Shown one piece after another: positions 1 through 12,276 of a stretch of 64,000 nucleotides of DNA. A program made the translations under genes and the position numbers. Position 1 is the first letter of the stretch; every line of letters begins with the position of its first letter. The notes under the pieces are model-generated. The model was not told the origin of the DNA and did no database searches. It saw only the letters and a list, made by a program, of their open reading frames with translations. Source of the stretch: Benincasa hispida. Its lineage: Eukaryota; Streptophyta; Magnoliopsida; Cucurbitales; Cucurbitaceae. The DNA lies in the NCBI RefSeq assembly GCF_009727055.1, contig NC_052351.1, positions 60,593,744-60,657,743 on the forward strand, given 5' to 3'.

Positions 1-577
1 CATGTGGCAAATTTTTCTTTTTTCTTTTTTTGAAATATTTTGATATTTTCACATATACTATTACCCTTATCATTTTTTCTTTTCTTTTATTTTTTTTAAA
101 CACTGTTACCGTCACCTCTGAGAGATAAACAATAATGGTAATTAACGATAACGGTGACTGTAAAAGTGTCAGAATTCGTGATTTTTATCTAAAACAGTAA
201 CAATAATCGTAACTGTAACGGTAACAGTAACGATACGATATAATTTCAAGATGCAATTGGATTGAGCAAGCTTTGCTCGTCAATCAATTTGCGTTTTTCT
301 ATTACAGATTTAGAAGTAGACCTCGTGTGTCAATATGAATGCAAACAAGTAAACAACATCAAAGGTAATCAAATGAGGCCCACTTTTCACATTATCATTG
401 ATTTATTATGTTCTCACTATGGTAAGCGAGGCCTAAATGTCATTTTTACAAAAGAAAAAAAAAAAAAGAAGAGAGTATACATAAAGAAAGTATACTATCT
501 ATATTTATTAGGAAAGAAAATTAACAAATTCAATAAGAAATCATGGTAGATAAATGAACGATTATAGAGGTAAAATT
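1..577. other. AT-rich spacer, no gene seen
   Basis: No coding exon or RNA gene is recognisable. The open frame at 262-549 ends in lysine-rich low complexity and looks like chance. Positions 105-240 hold a cluster of GTAAC/GTTAC-type words on both strands with no identified role. The right edge is the 8-bp target duplication of the hAT-like element that follows. Confidence 0.6.
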
Positions 578-1248
578 TGGGGTATATACGGGTTGGGTTG
601 AGAGTATTTTTTGGACCTACCCGAAAATTTGGGTTGGCAATCCAAAAGATCCAAATAAAGCCTCAAACCCAATACAACCCATGAGTTAGGTTGGGTTGGA
701 TTGTTGGGTTATAACTTATTTTTTCTTACTAATTTAAAATATGTAAATTTGTCTACAACACATGACTAATAATTAAAATCTCGTAAAGTTCAAATATTAA
801 ATACCAAATATCTAAAACACATGACTAATAATTTATCTACAATACATAAATTTTTAAAACGCAAATTTATCTACAATACATGACTAATAATTAAAATTTC
901 ATAAAATTTAAATGTTAAATACCAAATATCTATGATATTTATTACAAACATTAAACAAAGACAAACATCATAACAGTTGTAAAAGAAAAATATTAAAAAT
1001 TCACAAATTCATCAATCCAAAATAGTCAAATTTTAAACAAAGATAAACACATATATTCTTTTTTATGTTATATACGTAATCGGGTTAGATTGGGTCAAAC
1101 ACATTTTATTAGCCAACCCGAGACCCAAACCAACCCAACAAAAATAGAAAATATTCAACCCAATCCAATCCAAGAGCAGAACTAACCTAACTCAACCCTT
1201 ATGGTTTGAGTTGGGTAGTCCGAGTTGTCGGAGTTTTTGAACCCCTAG
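578..1248. mobile_element. Nonautonomous hAT-like DNA transposon, copy 1
   Basis: The 671-bp segment is flanked by a perfect 8-bp direct repeat GTAAAATT (570-577 and 1249-1256), the duplication size made by hAT transposases. The right end finishes in TTTTTGAACCCCTAG, matching the inverted ends of the copies at 27428 and 55289; the left end (TGGGGTATATAC) is more decayed. Subterminal GGGTTGGG on the left and CCAACCC on the right recur in all three copies. No transposase frame is present, so it must have been moved in trans. Strand cannot be assigned. Confidence 0.75.
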
Positions 1249-1318
1249 GTAAAATTGAATGAAAAATAGGTAAAATCTAAACAGGTGAATATTTAAATCT
1301 TTCTGACATTGATGAAAT

Positions 1319-2306
1319 TGTTGGGGCTGATGCCCTAAATCTCATGGGTCTTGTAGTTTGTAATTGTATTGTACAAACGGTTTATTTATTTAATAAAATT
1401 TGAAGTATTTTATTCGACATTTAGTAGCATTAACCCACAAAACTAATAAATAAACATCCAAGGTTATCTTCTATAGCTTACACATGTATGTAGAGACATA
1501 CAGGTGGATTTTGTTTAAGTGATAACCTAAATAGATTGTAGTTAATGGATAAGGATGGTGGCTAGGTACCTTATCCCAGTGATACTACGAATACGACCCG
1601 CTTTGTAGATGTTACAATTGTTGTAAAATTCTACAAATGATCTGATCATGATCATTCAAGTAGAGACATATGAGTGGAGGTGTTCTATACAAAAGGGTTT
1701 GTATAAGACTAGACCACGAAAGGAATAGTCTCATTATATAACACCATTAATAGTAGAGACTTACATTTCCCCAGGATGACCATAGGTGACATAACCTGTG
1801 AGTTGTAACTCCTGCCTATGATGGCAGTCCTTTGATTTGCATGGGTGAGAGTGGTCAATTCGCCGACTCGATATGCCTACCATTTTGGTGTTGTGTCTGA
1901 TTAGGGAGCTGGGAACACACCTACACAAGACATAATTCACTCATATTTTATTATCGTGGTAAGTAGATAAATTGCTTCCTTAAAAGCTGATTTCGGGACT
2001 TGAACAATGAGGCACCATACCCTTTCTTGGCACGAAAAGGATTTGGTCATAGTTGGACTATGACTTATTGTTGGACTAAGGAGTTAGATGTAACTATAGG
2101 GGCAAAACGGTAATTTTCGTCCAATTGTACTTACGAGCAATTTGTGAAGGGTTATCGCACTGTTGATTAGTTATCTCCAATGGACACAGAAATATATATG
2201 TAGTGCGAAGATTGCAGCTGTTGGTCTTTAGTGGAGTGACCAAAGTTAATGGAATATGGGTAATTTAATTAAAAGAGATTAATTAATTATCCAAGTATCG
2301 TTGCAG
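1319..2306 (+). mobile_element. Element C, 5' LTR, first part
   Basis: This begins with TGTTGGGG and is about half of a ~2-kb copia LTR. It is closest to the LTR at 34100: the two share the tract after CAAACGGTTTATTT and the AGTAGCATTAACC block, whereas the LTRs of element B differ there. It stops at the word normally followed by GGAGCTTCAA, and exactly that continuation appears at 22436 after element B. I infer that B inserted inside this LTR. No convincing target duplication for element C itself is visible (GAAAT on the left, ATTAT on the right). Confidence 0.8.
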
Positions 2307-2907
2307 TATTGGGGTTGATGCCCTAAATCTCGTAGGGTCCTGTAGTTTGTAATTGAATTGTACAAACATTTTATTTATTTTATAAAATATGAGATATTTT
2401 ATTTTACATTTAGTAGCATTAAACCCATAAACCAATAATTAACATCCAAGGTTATCATATATAGCTTAAACATGTAAGTAGAGATATATAGATGGATCAT
2501 GTTTAAGTGATAACCTAAATAGTCTGTAGTAGATGGATAAGGATGGATACATTATCTTGGTGACACTACGAATATGACCCGCTTTGTAGATGTTACAATT
2601 GTTGTAATGTGCTACAAATGATCTGATCTTGATAATTCATGTGGAGACATGTGAGCAGAGGTATTCTATATAGAGGAGTTTGTATAAGATCGGACCACAA
2701 AATGACTAGTCGCATTATATAACGTCGTTCACAATAGAGACTTACATTTCACCAGGATGACCATAGGTGACATGAACTGAATCTTGAGTGAGTTGTAAAT
2801 TCCTGCCTATGAAGATAGTCCTTTGATTTGTATGGGTGAGAGTGGCCAGATCGCCGACTCAACAATCCTACTATTTTGAGGATTCATCTAATTGGTGAGA
2901 GTGTTCA
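2307..2907 (+). mobile_element. Element B, truncated 5' LTR
   Basis: This LTR start (first dinucleotide TA instead of TG) matches the element B 3' LTR at 20448. It breaks off near 2907 and runs directly into leader-type sequence that elsewhere lies well downstream of the primer-binding site (compare 23500-23590). About 1.3 kb, covering the LTR 3' half and the primer-binding site, is therefore deleted. The flank GTTGCAG (2300-2306) resembles ATTAGAG (22431-22437) after the B 3' LTR, a plausible decayed target duplication. Confidence 0.75.
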
Positions 2908-4520
2908 TATGATGAATATTATGATGAATGGTTTTCAATTGTTGGATGTTTTCGAGATTGGATTATAGATTTACTGCTTTAATTTACATATTTGGTTTGT
3001 AAGGGCCCTCTATTTTTTAGCATAATTGCAACCAAGTCTGTAAATTTAAAGTTTTTTAGTCGTTCGTGATCATTCTGGTGGAATTCTGGAGAAATCGAGG
3101 CCATTTTAAGAGGAAGATCGAAGGATTTCACAACTGTACAGTAGCGTTGCAATGCTCCGCTGCGACGAAAATTTTCGTAGCATTGCAACGCTGCGAGACT
3201 AAATTTTTTTTCTAGTTCGCACACAGTTTGTTGCTATTCTGGCTCTTGGTTCATCCATTCGGTTGGTTCAAGCAATTCAGGTCCGGTTCAGGTGTCGGCC
3301 GGTTCGAGCGGTTCAAGACTTGGTTCACTTGTTTGGCTACTATTTGTAATAGTTAGATTTTTTTAAATTAGTTAAATTAATATAAGTGTTATATTAATTT
3401 AATTAATTGTTTAGTTGTTCAATCCCGGTCCAATAATGTTTTAAACCATGCATTTGATGTATGATTTTTATTTGTTATTATATGATATAATGTATGTCAT
3501 ATAGTAAAATTCCCACCATAGGTTATGCATAATTCATGCATCATTTATATTATAAATGTTATAATGTATAGTTGCTTGATTTTATTTTTATAGCATGCTC
3601 ATGCATCATATAATATAAATGTTATAGCATATGCATGCATGTGTTAATAACATTTCCATGCGTCATTTATATTATAAGAGTTATAATATATAGTTTGAAT
3701 GTATGGATGGTTATATGTTATTAATTATTTCATTGCTTTATTATATAAGTGTTATATAAGTTCAGTAATGAAATGGAATTGTATGATGCATGACACTACT
3801 TTAGGTAATTTTATAATCGTTATAATTTTACTGAGTATTTCATAACATGCAATAGATTTATTTTAATTTGTTCCATTTCTTTTACAAAAGTTATTATTAA
3901 ATTAAATTAGAAATTAAAATGAACAATTCAGAATTGTATGCAAACCTTATGATAAAATCATTTTTTAAAATAGTTTTAAAATATGATTCACATAGACCTA
4001 AGATCACATTTCTAATAAGATTAGAAATTAAGTTTAATCTTTTAATCAGTTTAATATGATTAAATTGGTTCTTAATTAAAAGATTAAATTTGTAGCAAAT
4101 GTATCTATAAGATATCTTTTATCTAAGGTTAATTCTATCTAGGCTGGGGTATTTAAGTTGATGGAAACGTAACACCCCTACCTAGGAACTTACCTGGAAA
4201 GGTGAATTAGATAGATTTGTTACAAGCATACAATGGTTGATTGAGGTTTATTAAAGTGTTTAATAAACATTAATCAAATTTTTTTAACCATCCAAAGTAA
4301 GTGTTACTTTTGGGCAAATTTAAATAATCACTTAGTTAAAATTAGTAGCCAGATTTTCCTAGGTTAAATAACCATAGGTAGAACACTCGGTGGGAGAAAA
4401 ATGGGGTGTATGATACTTCATTTTACCTTTTCATGTTTCTCCCTAAAAGTTCACATTGTGAGATCTATACTCGACCTCGAGGCACCTTTGCTTGTGTCCC
4501 CCTACGGATGGTGCTTGTAT
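2908..4520 (+). mobile_element. Element B, untranslated leader, first part
   Basis: This is colinear with the element C leader at 23500-25130, including the tract following GGCCGGTTCGAG, the long AT-rich ATGCATCAT blocks, the CACCCCTACCTAGGAACT box near 4165-4190 and the GAGGCACCTTTGCTTGT box near 4480. It contains no long open frame; the frame at 2979-3224 (minus) is chance. The long noncoding leader between LTR and gag is shared by elements A, B, C and D here. It is interrupted at 4520 by a solo LTR and resumes at 6443. Confidence 0.75.
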
Positions 4521-6437
4521 TGTTGGAGTTGATACCCTAAAACTCGTAGGGTCCTATAATTTGTAATTGTAATGTACAAACATTTTATTCATGTAATAAA
4601 ATATTTTATGTTTTATTTCAAAATTAGTTGCATTAACTACAAACCAATATACTAATATCCAAGGTTATCTTGTAGCTCAAACATGTATGTAGAGACATAC
4701 GGGTGGATCATGTTTAAGTGATAACCTAAATGGTCTGTAGTAAATGAATAAGGTTGGATACCTTATCCTGTTGACACTATAAGTATGGCTCATTTTGTAA
4801 ATATTACCATTGTTGTAAAGTGTTACAAATGATCTGACCTGATCATTCATGTGGAGACATATGAGCGGGGATATTCTATAAAAAGAAGTTTGTATAAGAT
4901 CGGACCACGAAATGTTTAGTCTCATTATATGACGTTGTTCATGATAAAGACTTACGTTTCACCAGGATGACCATAGGTAACATGACCTGAATCCTGAGTG
5001 AGTTGTGAACGTCTATAAAAGTGGTTCTTGATTTGTATGGGTGAGAGTGGCCAGATCGTCGACTCAACAAACCTACCATTTTGGGGATTCGTCTGATTGA
5101 GGAGTTGGGAACACAACTACACAAGAAGGAATTCACTCATTCCCCGACGTCAGGGTGAGTAAATAAATTACTTCCTTAAGGGTTGATTCTGGGGCTTGAA
5201 CAATGTGATGCCACACCCTCTCCTGGCCCGAGAGGAGTTTTGTCATAGTTAGACTATGATTTATTTTTCATTAGAGGGATAAGTGGTACTTAAGGAGTTA
5301 GAAGTAACTATAGTGGAAAAACAGTATTTTTGGCCTAGATGTACTTACGAGCAATTTATGAAGGGTCATCGTACTGTTGACTGGTTATATCTAATTAACA
5401 CAAAAATATATCTGTGGTGTGAAGAGTGCAGCTGATGGTCTTTAGTGAAGTGTCCGACAGTTAATGGATGGTGAATAATTTAAATTAAAGAGTTTAATTA
5501 ATTATTTAAGTACCGTTGGAGCTTCAAGCTATAGGTCCATGAGGTCCCCTTGGTAGCTCAATGGGATTGAATGAGAATCAGTTTTTGGATTAATTTGAAT
5601 TGTTCAAATTAAGTGAGAGAATTAATTATATGTGATATAATTAAATTAATTTAATTATATATGATATAATTACTATAATGTGTTTGATACATTATAATAT
5701 TAAGTATTTATGAAAGGAAATAAATATTTGAATATGATTCAAATATTAATTATGAATTGGATTCATATGGTTAAAATTCATATAATTGTGATTTATATTA
5801 ACAGGCATTGGTGAAAGAAAGATATGTTATATCTGATACAACATATAGTTTAATATATATTATATGATAAGGTAGTTATCATATGAATATATATTAAATA
5901 ATTTATTAAATTAATTAATTAATTTAATTTAATTTGTTTATTTTTAAATTATTGTTATTTGAGAGAGAGTTGTAACTTCTCCCCCCTTTTTCTTTCCAGA
6001 TCATGTATGCGAGTTAGTTACACTTTCTTCTTCTCTATGTGGTGAAGAAAGAAACATAGAAAAATCACAGAGGGAGTTCTGATATCTCAGATCAGATCTC
6101 GGGCTTTTCTTCTCTCCTGCTCTCCAAATCCCTTCCCTCACCAAAATAGTAAGAGTCCACTCCTCCTGGATTCTCATCCAAAGAATACCGATGTTGTTTT
6201 TGTGGTAGCACCGTTTTTGGTGTTCACGATGTTCACAGTGGAGAGGAAACGTGAAGATTTCATTCTTTAAAGGTAAGTCTTCTATTCCCTTTTCTCTTCT
6301 TAGTTTCTCAAGCTTGTTGTATGTTTTGTTTAATTAAATGCATAATCTTTTCTGTTTCTCTGTAAAACTACATTCTGTAAATTTTTTAGAATTGGGGCGA
6401 TCCGCTTCCGCTACGGACCCTTCACAGGGATTTTTCA
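4521..6437 (+). mobile_element. Copia solo LTR inside element B leader
   Basis: The 1917-bp LTR begins TGTTGGAG and ends TTTTTCA. It is flanked by a perfect 5-bp duplication TGTAT (4516-4520 and 6438-6442). Removing it restores the leader word GCTTGTATAGGTCAA, which is present uninterrupted in element C near 25110-25130. No internal region is present, so this is a solo LTR left by LTR-LTR recombination. Confidence 0.88.
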
Positions 6438-6442
6438 TGTAT

Positions 6443-7008
6443 AGGTCAATATCAAGGTGAATAGAGAAAGTATTTATAGTAAGTGGGAGGGGGACATGTG
6501 TCAACATATCCCACAATCTCTCTCATTAGTTTGTAGTAAAGTTTCATGTTCGGCCTCGAGGCACCTTTGCTTATGTCCACCTACTGATGGCATTTGCATG
6601 ATTTTTTACTTCAAACTTCGAAAATGGATAGGGTTTCTTTAGTTTTTGTCCCAATCAGTTTTTTCTTACAGTTGGCTCATTGGGGTGGAACTCTAGAATC
6701 TAAAATGAGGGCTATACTTACAAGAAAATGTTAAGCAAGTTTAACAATTTATAGACTGAACAATGGTAACTGATAGTTACAGCAACAAGGAATTGTTTTG
6801 TCTATTGGTTGAGATAGTCTTATTTCAGTAAAGGGGCATCTGATCACCCTACGGTGGCTTTTTTCCTATCTCAAAGAAACATCATTGCAAAATAGATGTA
6901 ACTTAGGGTGCATTAGATTATTTTTCTAAATTTGATTGGTTTTTTACAAATGGATTAATGCATAGAGTACTAATATAAATAAATTGTATGGTTTCAGCAA
7001 ATTTCATT
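6443..7008 (+). mobile_element. Element B leader, second part
   Basis: This resumes the leader after the solo LTR and is colinear with 25115-25692 of element C, including the box around CGAGGCACCTTTGCTTATGTC and the CATCCTACGGTGGCTTTT-like stretch. The frames at 6334-6642 are chance. Confidence 0.7.
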
Positions 7009-7904
7009 ATAACTTCTGCTACATTGAATTTACTCCCTGCCGACAAACTTACCAGCGAAGACTATACAACATGGAAAAATAGAATCAACACAATACTAAT
7101 CATCGACGACCTTCATTTTTTCCTTATGGAGGATTGTCCTCCTATTCCTGTTCAAAATTCCATTTGAAACATTCAAGAGGAATACGAGCGCTGGATAAGG
7201 GCAAATCACAAGGTTCGAGTGTATATCTTGGCAACCCTTTCTGAAATCTTGGCCAATAAGCATGAGCCCACGATCACTGCTCGTAAGATCTTGGAGTCCT
7301 TGTAGGGAATGTTCGGACAACCGTCTGCAAAACTCAGGCATGACACTCTAAAATACATCTTCAATGCCCGTATGAAAGAGGGGGCATCTGTTAGAGAACA
7401 CGTTCTTAACATGATAGTCTATTTGAACATGGCAAAGATGAATGGGTCTATCATCGATGAGGCCAGTCAGGTTAACTTCATCTTGGAATCTTTTCCTGAA
7501 AGTTTCCAACAGTTTCGTAGCAATGTTGTTATGAACAATATTGACTATAAATTGACCACTTTGCTTAATGAGCTATAGACTTTCTAGACCTTGATGAAAA
7601 GGAAGGAACAAAAGGGAGAGAAAAATGTTACCTCGTCCTCTAAAATGTTCTACAAAGAATCGTCCTCTGAAACTAAATCTGTACCTTCTTTTTTCAGCAC
7701 CAAAAAAATGGACAAAGAAAAAAAGTGAAAAGGGGAAAGCTAACCAACCAGCTGCGCACAAAAGGGCAAAAAGGTCAAGGCTACAAAGGGAATCTGTTTC
7801 CATTGCAACCACGAAGAACACTAGAAAAGGAATTTCCCCAAGTACTTGAAAGATAAATATGATTTACTTGTACTGGAGACTTGTTTAGTGGAGAATGATG
7901 ACTT
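7009..7904 (+). pseudogene. Element B gag (capsid) pseudogene, 5' of insertion
   Basis: One frame runs from the position of the lost start codon (ATG has become ATA at 7009-7011; compare the intact start of C at 25693) to the element A insertion. It reads as copia gag: a capsid region with the ILATLSEILANKHEP and MKEGASVREHVLNM boxes, then a lysine-rich tract. A zinc knuckle CFHC-x4-H follows whose last cysteine is replaced by phenylalanine. In-frame stops occur near 7166, 7303 and 7576 and several more follow, but the frame is otherwise kept. That pattern fits decay by point mutation. Gag normally packages element RNA; this copy cannot make a full product. Confidence 0.85.
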
Positions 7905-9144
7905 TGAATGGAACCAATGAAGGTCTCTATGCGGAGGCGGGGATCGTTCCCAATTTTCATTTTCACATAATTGTAAAATTATAGAATGGAAACAAAAAAA
8001 TATGCATTATTAATCTAAAATTACAGCATGCTATTAAGAATATTAGGGAAGAAAAATGGCTTACCTTTGACGAACACCTTCTTCAAGCAATTCCCTCGAT
8101 CCACGATCACAAACGCTTCGATCTGGATCTTGAATTTGAAATCTCAAACAGGGCACCACCACTAACCCTCTGTATTCTCTTAGGATTGAGAATTCAATCA
8201 AGAGTTGTGGGTTTTGCTTGAATTCTAGAGAGGGGAGAAAGAAGGAGAAGAAGAATCATTTTTTTTTATGTATTTTTCTTGGAAAACAAAAACAATAGAG
8301 ATATCGAACAACAATCTGTAATCTCTTAGTCTACGTACTGCTTTGACAAAGATTAGGGGAAGGAGTTGTAACTCCCTCCCATTAATTAAATTAAATTAAA
8401 TTAAATTAATATCATTTAATAAATAAATAAATAAATATATATATATATAATAACTACCTTGAATATAACACATAACCTATAGTTTTTATATTATATCAAA
8501 TACAATATAACCTATAGTTTTATTTCTCTCGATTACTTATGATATTTAATATAAATCACATTTATACTAAATTCAATCATATGAATCTCATCCATATAAT
8601 TAGTTTTTGAATCATATTCAAATATTTAATTTCTCTCAATTATAATGTATCAAATACATTATATTAATTATATCACATATAATTAATTTTAATTAATTAT
8701 ATCATATATAATTAATTCCCTCAATTAATTTGAACAATTCAAATTAATCCAAAAATAATTCTCAATAATCCCTGTTGAGCTACAGAGGGGACGTTATGGA
8801 CCTGTAGATTGAAGCGCCAATGGTACTTGGATAATTAATTAAACTCTTTAATTACATTACCCAACATCCACTAACTCTCGGTCACTCAACCAAATACTGA
8901 CAGTTGCACTCTTTGCACTACAGATATATGTCTGTGCTCATTGGATATAACGAATCAACAGTGTGATGACCCTTCACAAATTGCTCGTACATTTGTATGT
9001 CTCTACATACTTGTTAAAATTACATAAAATAACCTAAGATCTTAGTTTGTTGGATTGAGTGTATGCTCATTAAATAACAATTTATTTATACAACATTTAC
9101 AAACTACGAGAATACAATAGAGATTTAGGACACCAATCCCAACA
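7905..9144 (-). mobile_element. Element A, 3' LTR (internally deleted)
   Basis: This pairs with the LTR at 15264-17187 in the same minus orientation and matches it closely over the first ~1.08 kb and last ~0.15 kb. It lacks a central block of roughly 680 bp: at 8990 it jumps from the AATTGCTCGTA word to the TGTATGTCTCTACATAC word. On the sense strand it begins TGTTGGG at 9144. The polypurine tract lies just outside at 9145-9157. The left flank GACTT (7900-7904) corresponds to GATTC after the other end (17188-17192). Confidence 0.88.
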
Positions 9145-9157
9145 ATCTCTCACTTGT
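9145..9157 (-). promoter_or_regulatory. Element A polypurine tract
   Basis: Sense-strand ACAAGTGAGAGAT lies directly against the 3' LTR start. The same ACAAGTGGGAGAT occurs at the equivalent place in elements B and C. It is the expected primer for plus-strand DNA synthesis. A second AAGTGGGAGAT lies about 90 bases upstream on the sense strand (near 9240). Confidence 0.7.
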
Positions 9158-9253
9158 CCTAAAGCTTAGGGATCCTAATGTACAATAAAAATAAAGTATA
9201 AAATACAATAAACTAGGGCATACACTATACCCCAGTAACATCTCCCACTTGCC

Positions 9254-9911
9254 CTAGACAATATGTCGCATATCTCGTAGATCTAGACTTTCTACATGAC
9301 CCTCAAGCACTTTAACCGTAAGAGCCTTTATAAACAGATCAGCAACGTTGTGCTCCGAAACAATCTTCATGACAATCACATCACCTCGATGCACAATCTC
9401 CCAAATCAAGTGATATTTCCACTCAATTTGTTTTCCTCTACAATGACTCCTAGGTTCCTTAGAATTTTCCACAGCACCACTGTTATCAAAATAAAGTGTG
9501 ATGGGCAAAGATATATTTGGGAAAACTTCAAAATCAGTAAGAAACTTCTTAAGCCAAACAGCCTCTTTAGCAGCTTCACAAACAGCTACGTATTCGGCTT
9601 CCATAGTAAAATCTATAATGCATTCTTGCTTGATGCTTCGCCAAACTATAGCTCCTCCATTCAGAGTAAACACTAACCTTGATGTGAATTTTCAAGAATC
9701 TTGATCAGTCTGAAAGTCGGAGTCTGTGTATCTTGTAAGGATCAAATCCTTATTTCTATACACAAGCATATAGTTCCTCATTCTCTGAAGATACTTTAGG
9801 ATTGTTTTGACCATTGGCTAGTGATCTAATCCTGGATTAAATTGATATCGACTGACAATCCCTATTGCATAGCAAATGTCAGGTCTGGTACATTACATTG
9901 CATACATAAGG
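9254..9911 (-). pseudogene. Element A RNase H region
   Basis: The frame 9673-9254 encodes the copia RNase H C-terminal half. It has VWRSIKQECIIDFTMEAEYVA with the catalytic TMEAEY block, then the FDNSGAVENSKEPRSH box and a HNVADLFIKALTVKVLEGH end, with a natural stop. The segment 9674-9911, which should carry the SRYQSNPG and TDSDF boxes, is still recognisable on the sense strand but is frame-broken. Final step of the pol polyprotein; this copy is not functional because upstream pol is disrupted. Confidence 0.85.
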
Positions 9912-10952
9912 CTACCAATAGCCAATGCATAGGGAATCAACATCTTGAGGAGTCTTAGAACACTGATCCTTATACAATACAATTTCATGCCTGAAAGGTA
10001 ACAAATCCTTCTTCGAATTTTGCATCGAATATCTTACAAGCATCTTGTCAATATATGATGCCTGGGACAAGGCCAACCTTTTGTTCTTACGATCCCTAAT
10101 GATCTGGATCACTAGAACAAACTATGTCTCTCCCAAATTTTTCATTTGGAATTAGGCGGCCAGTCATTTTTTTACATCAGTCATAAAACCTACATCATTT
10201 CCAATGAGTTGGATATCATCCACATACAGCACGAGGAAAGTTACTAAGCTGTGATGATTTTCTTTTAAACACAAGGCTCATCAACATTCTAATCAAAGGC
10301 ATAAGATTTGATCGCAACATCAAATCTTATATTCCAAGATCGAGATGCTTGTTTCAGTCCATAAATGGACCAATTAAGCTTGCAAACATTTTGCTCTTGA
10401 TCTTATTTAATTAATCCTTCTGGTTGATTCATATAGATGGTCTTTTCAAGATTACCATTCAAAAATGTAGTCTTTATGTCCATTTTCCATATTTCATAGT
10501 CATAATATGTGGCTATAGACAAGAGAATTCTGATAGACTTTAACATGACAATAGATGAGAAAGTTTCTTCATAGGCCACTCCCTCAACATGGGTACAACC
10601 CTTTGCCACAAGTCTAACTTTAAAGGTCAATACCTTTCCATCTACACCTTTTTTTTCTCTTGTAGATCCATTTACAACCTATAGGTTTTACCCCGTCAAG
10701 TTGATCCACATGCTCTCAGACATAATTGAAGTACATAGACTCTATTTCTCGATTCGTGACTTTAATCCATTCATCCTTGTCAACATCTTCCATTACTTGT
10801 TTATAAGACAATGGATCTTTAATACCATCATCAGCTATGATGTCTTGGGCTTCTGTTAAACCTATGTAACGTACAGGTGGGTTCATAACCCTCCAACTAC
10901 GTCGAGGCAATCTCAACTCTTGAGATGGATGTATATGACTAGACGAACCCAC
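9912..10952 (-). pseudogene. Element A reverse transcriptase region
   Basis: Minus-strand frames at 10952-10716, 10630-10403 and 10112-9912 cover the copia RT. The first carries DPLSYKQVMEDVDKDEWIK. The second carries FKVRLVAKG, a broken QVEGV-type box and EIWKMDIKTTFLNGNLE with the first catalytic aspartate. Near 10205-10230 the sense strand encodes LYVDDIQ, the RT active-site YVDD. Stops and frameshifts separate the blocks. The conserved box order is that of Ty1/copia (integrase before RT). Confidence 0.85.
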
Positions 10953-10967
10953 ATCAACAATTTTTAT

Positions 10968-12276
10968 TCATGTATCAACCCCTTCAACAACCCTTGTTAA
11001 AGTCTCAATAGATTCATTATAAATTTCACTTAAAACAATTTTGCTTCGTGACTTATGATACCTTATGTGCTCTTCTTCCAAGAAGGTAACGTTTGTCAAT
11101 ACAAACACTTTATTCTCACTTGGATCAAAGAAGTACCCACCTCTTGTTTCCTTTGGATAGCCTACAAATACGCATACTTTTGAACAAGGTTTCAATATTT
11201 TGGGTTTGTCATTAGCACATAGGCTGGACATCCCCAAATTCTGAAGTGGCGTAAACTACCTTTACGACCTCTCCATAACTCAAAAGATGTTTCAGAAACA
11301 CTCTTTGAGGGAATGTTATTTGAAATATAAACAGCAGTCTCTACTGCATATCCCCAAAACGAGTCAGGAAGTTGAGCATAACTCATCATCGATCGAACCA
11401 TGTCCAACAAGGTTCTGTTTCTCCTTTCCGATACACCATTCTGTTGAAGTGTACCTGGGATTAGATTTGGGATATAATTCCATGTTCTATCATATAGTTC
11501 TAGAATCTTAAGTCCATATAATCTCCACCACGATCAAGTCATAGCGTTTTTATCTTTTTACCTAACAAGTTTTCAACTTCCGTTCTATACTCCTTGAACT
11601 TTTTAAGTGCTTGAGACTTACACTGCATTAGGTATAGATACCATAATCTAAAATAATCATCTATAAAATAGATGAAATATTCATACCCTCCTCGTGCTTT
11701 AACATTCATCAGACTACAGAGGTCTGAATGTATAAACTCCAAGGTCTCTTTAGCTCTATAACCTTTTCCAGTAAAAGGTCGTTTTATCATTTTGCCTTCA
11801 TGGCATGACTCACATACAGGTAAAGAGTTTTCTTCTACACCATTTAGAAGTCCACTTTTTACCAATCTCTCAATCCTATTGATATTGATGTGACCTAACC
11901 TTAGATACCAAAGATGGGCATTTTCTTTAGTTGAAATTCTCGGTCTTTTAACAATTGTTGTTGTTTTGAACATTTCAGTATTTAGCACGGCTTTTGTAAT
12001 TAACGGCTTTAGTACATACAAGTTACTTTCTATTGAATCAAAGCCTAATTCCATTCCATTCTTAAAAATAAACATTTTAATTTTAGATAAGGATAAGGAA
12101 TACTTTTGTTCAATCAGATAAGAAACTAAAATTAAGATCCTCTTGATTTGAGGTACTACATATACGTCATCCAATAACATATATCGTTTCTTGTCCAAAA
12201 ATAGCTTAAGCTTGCCTAGAGCAACAGTTGAAATAGCCTCACTAGTACCGATAAGAGTCATCTCTCCAGCTACCAA
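10968..12276 (-). pseudogene. Element A integrase region
   Basis: The longest frame here is 245 residues (12276-11539). It holds the pre-integrase domain with the zinc-binding pair HLWYLRLGH and CESCHEGK, then the integrase core with the first catalytic aspartate in FIHSDLC and the second in FIDDY. The frame stops before the third catalytic residue. Frames at 11410-11192 and 11237-10968 continue with the MVRSMMSYAQLPDSFWGYAVETA and VFVGYPKETRGGYFFDP boxes. Ty1/copia family; enzymatically dead because the core is split. Confidence 0.88.

Noticed and set aside
262..549. 95-residue plus-strand frame near the left edge
   Set aside because: Low-complexity lysine-rich end, no motif, no splice context; AT-rich chance frame.
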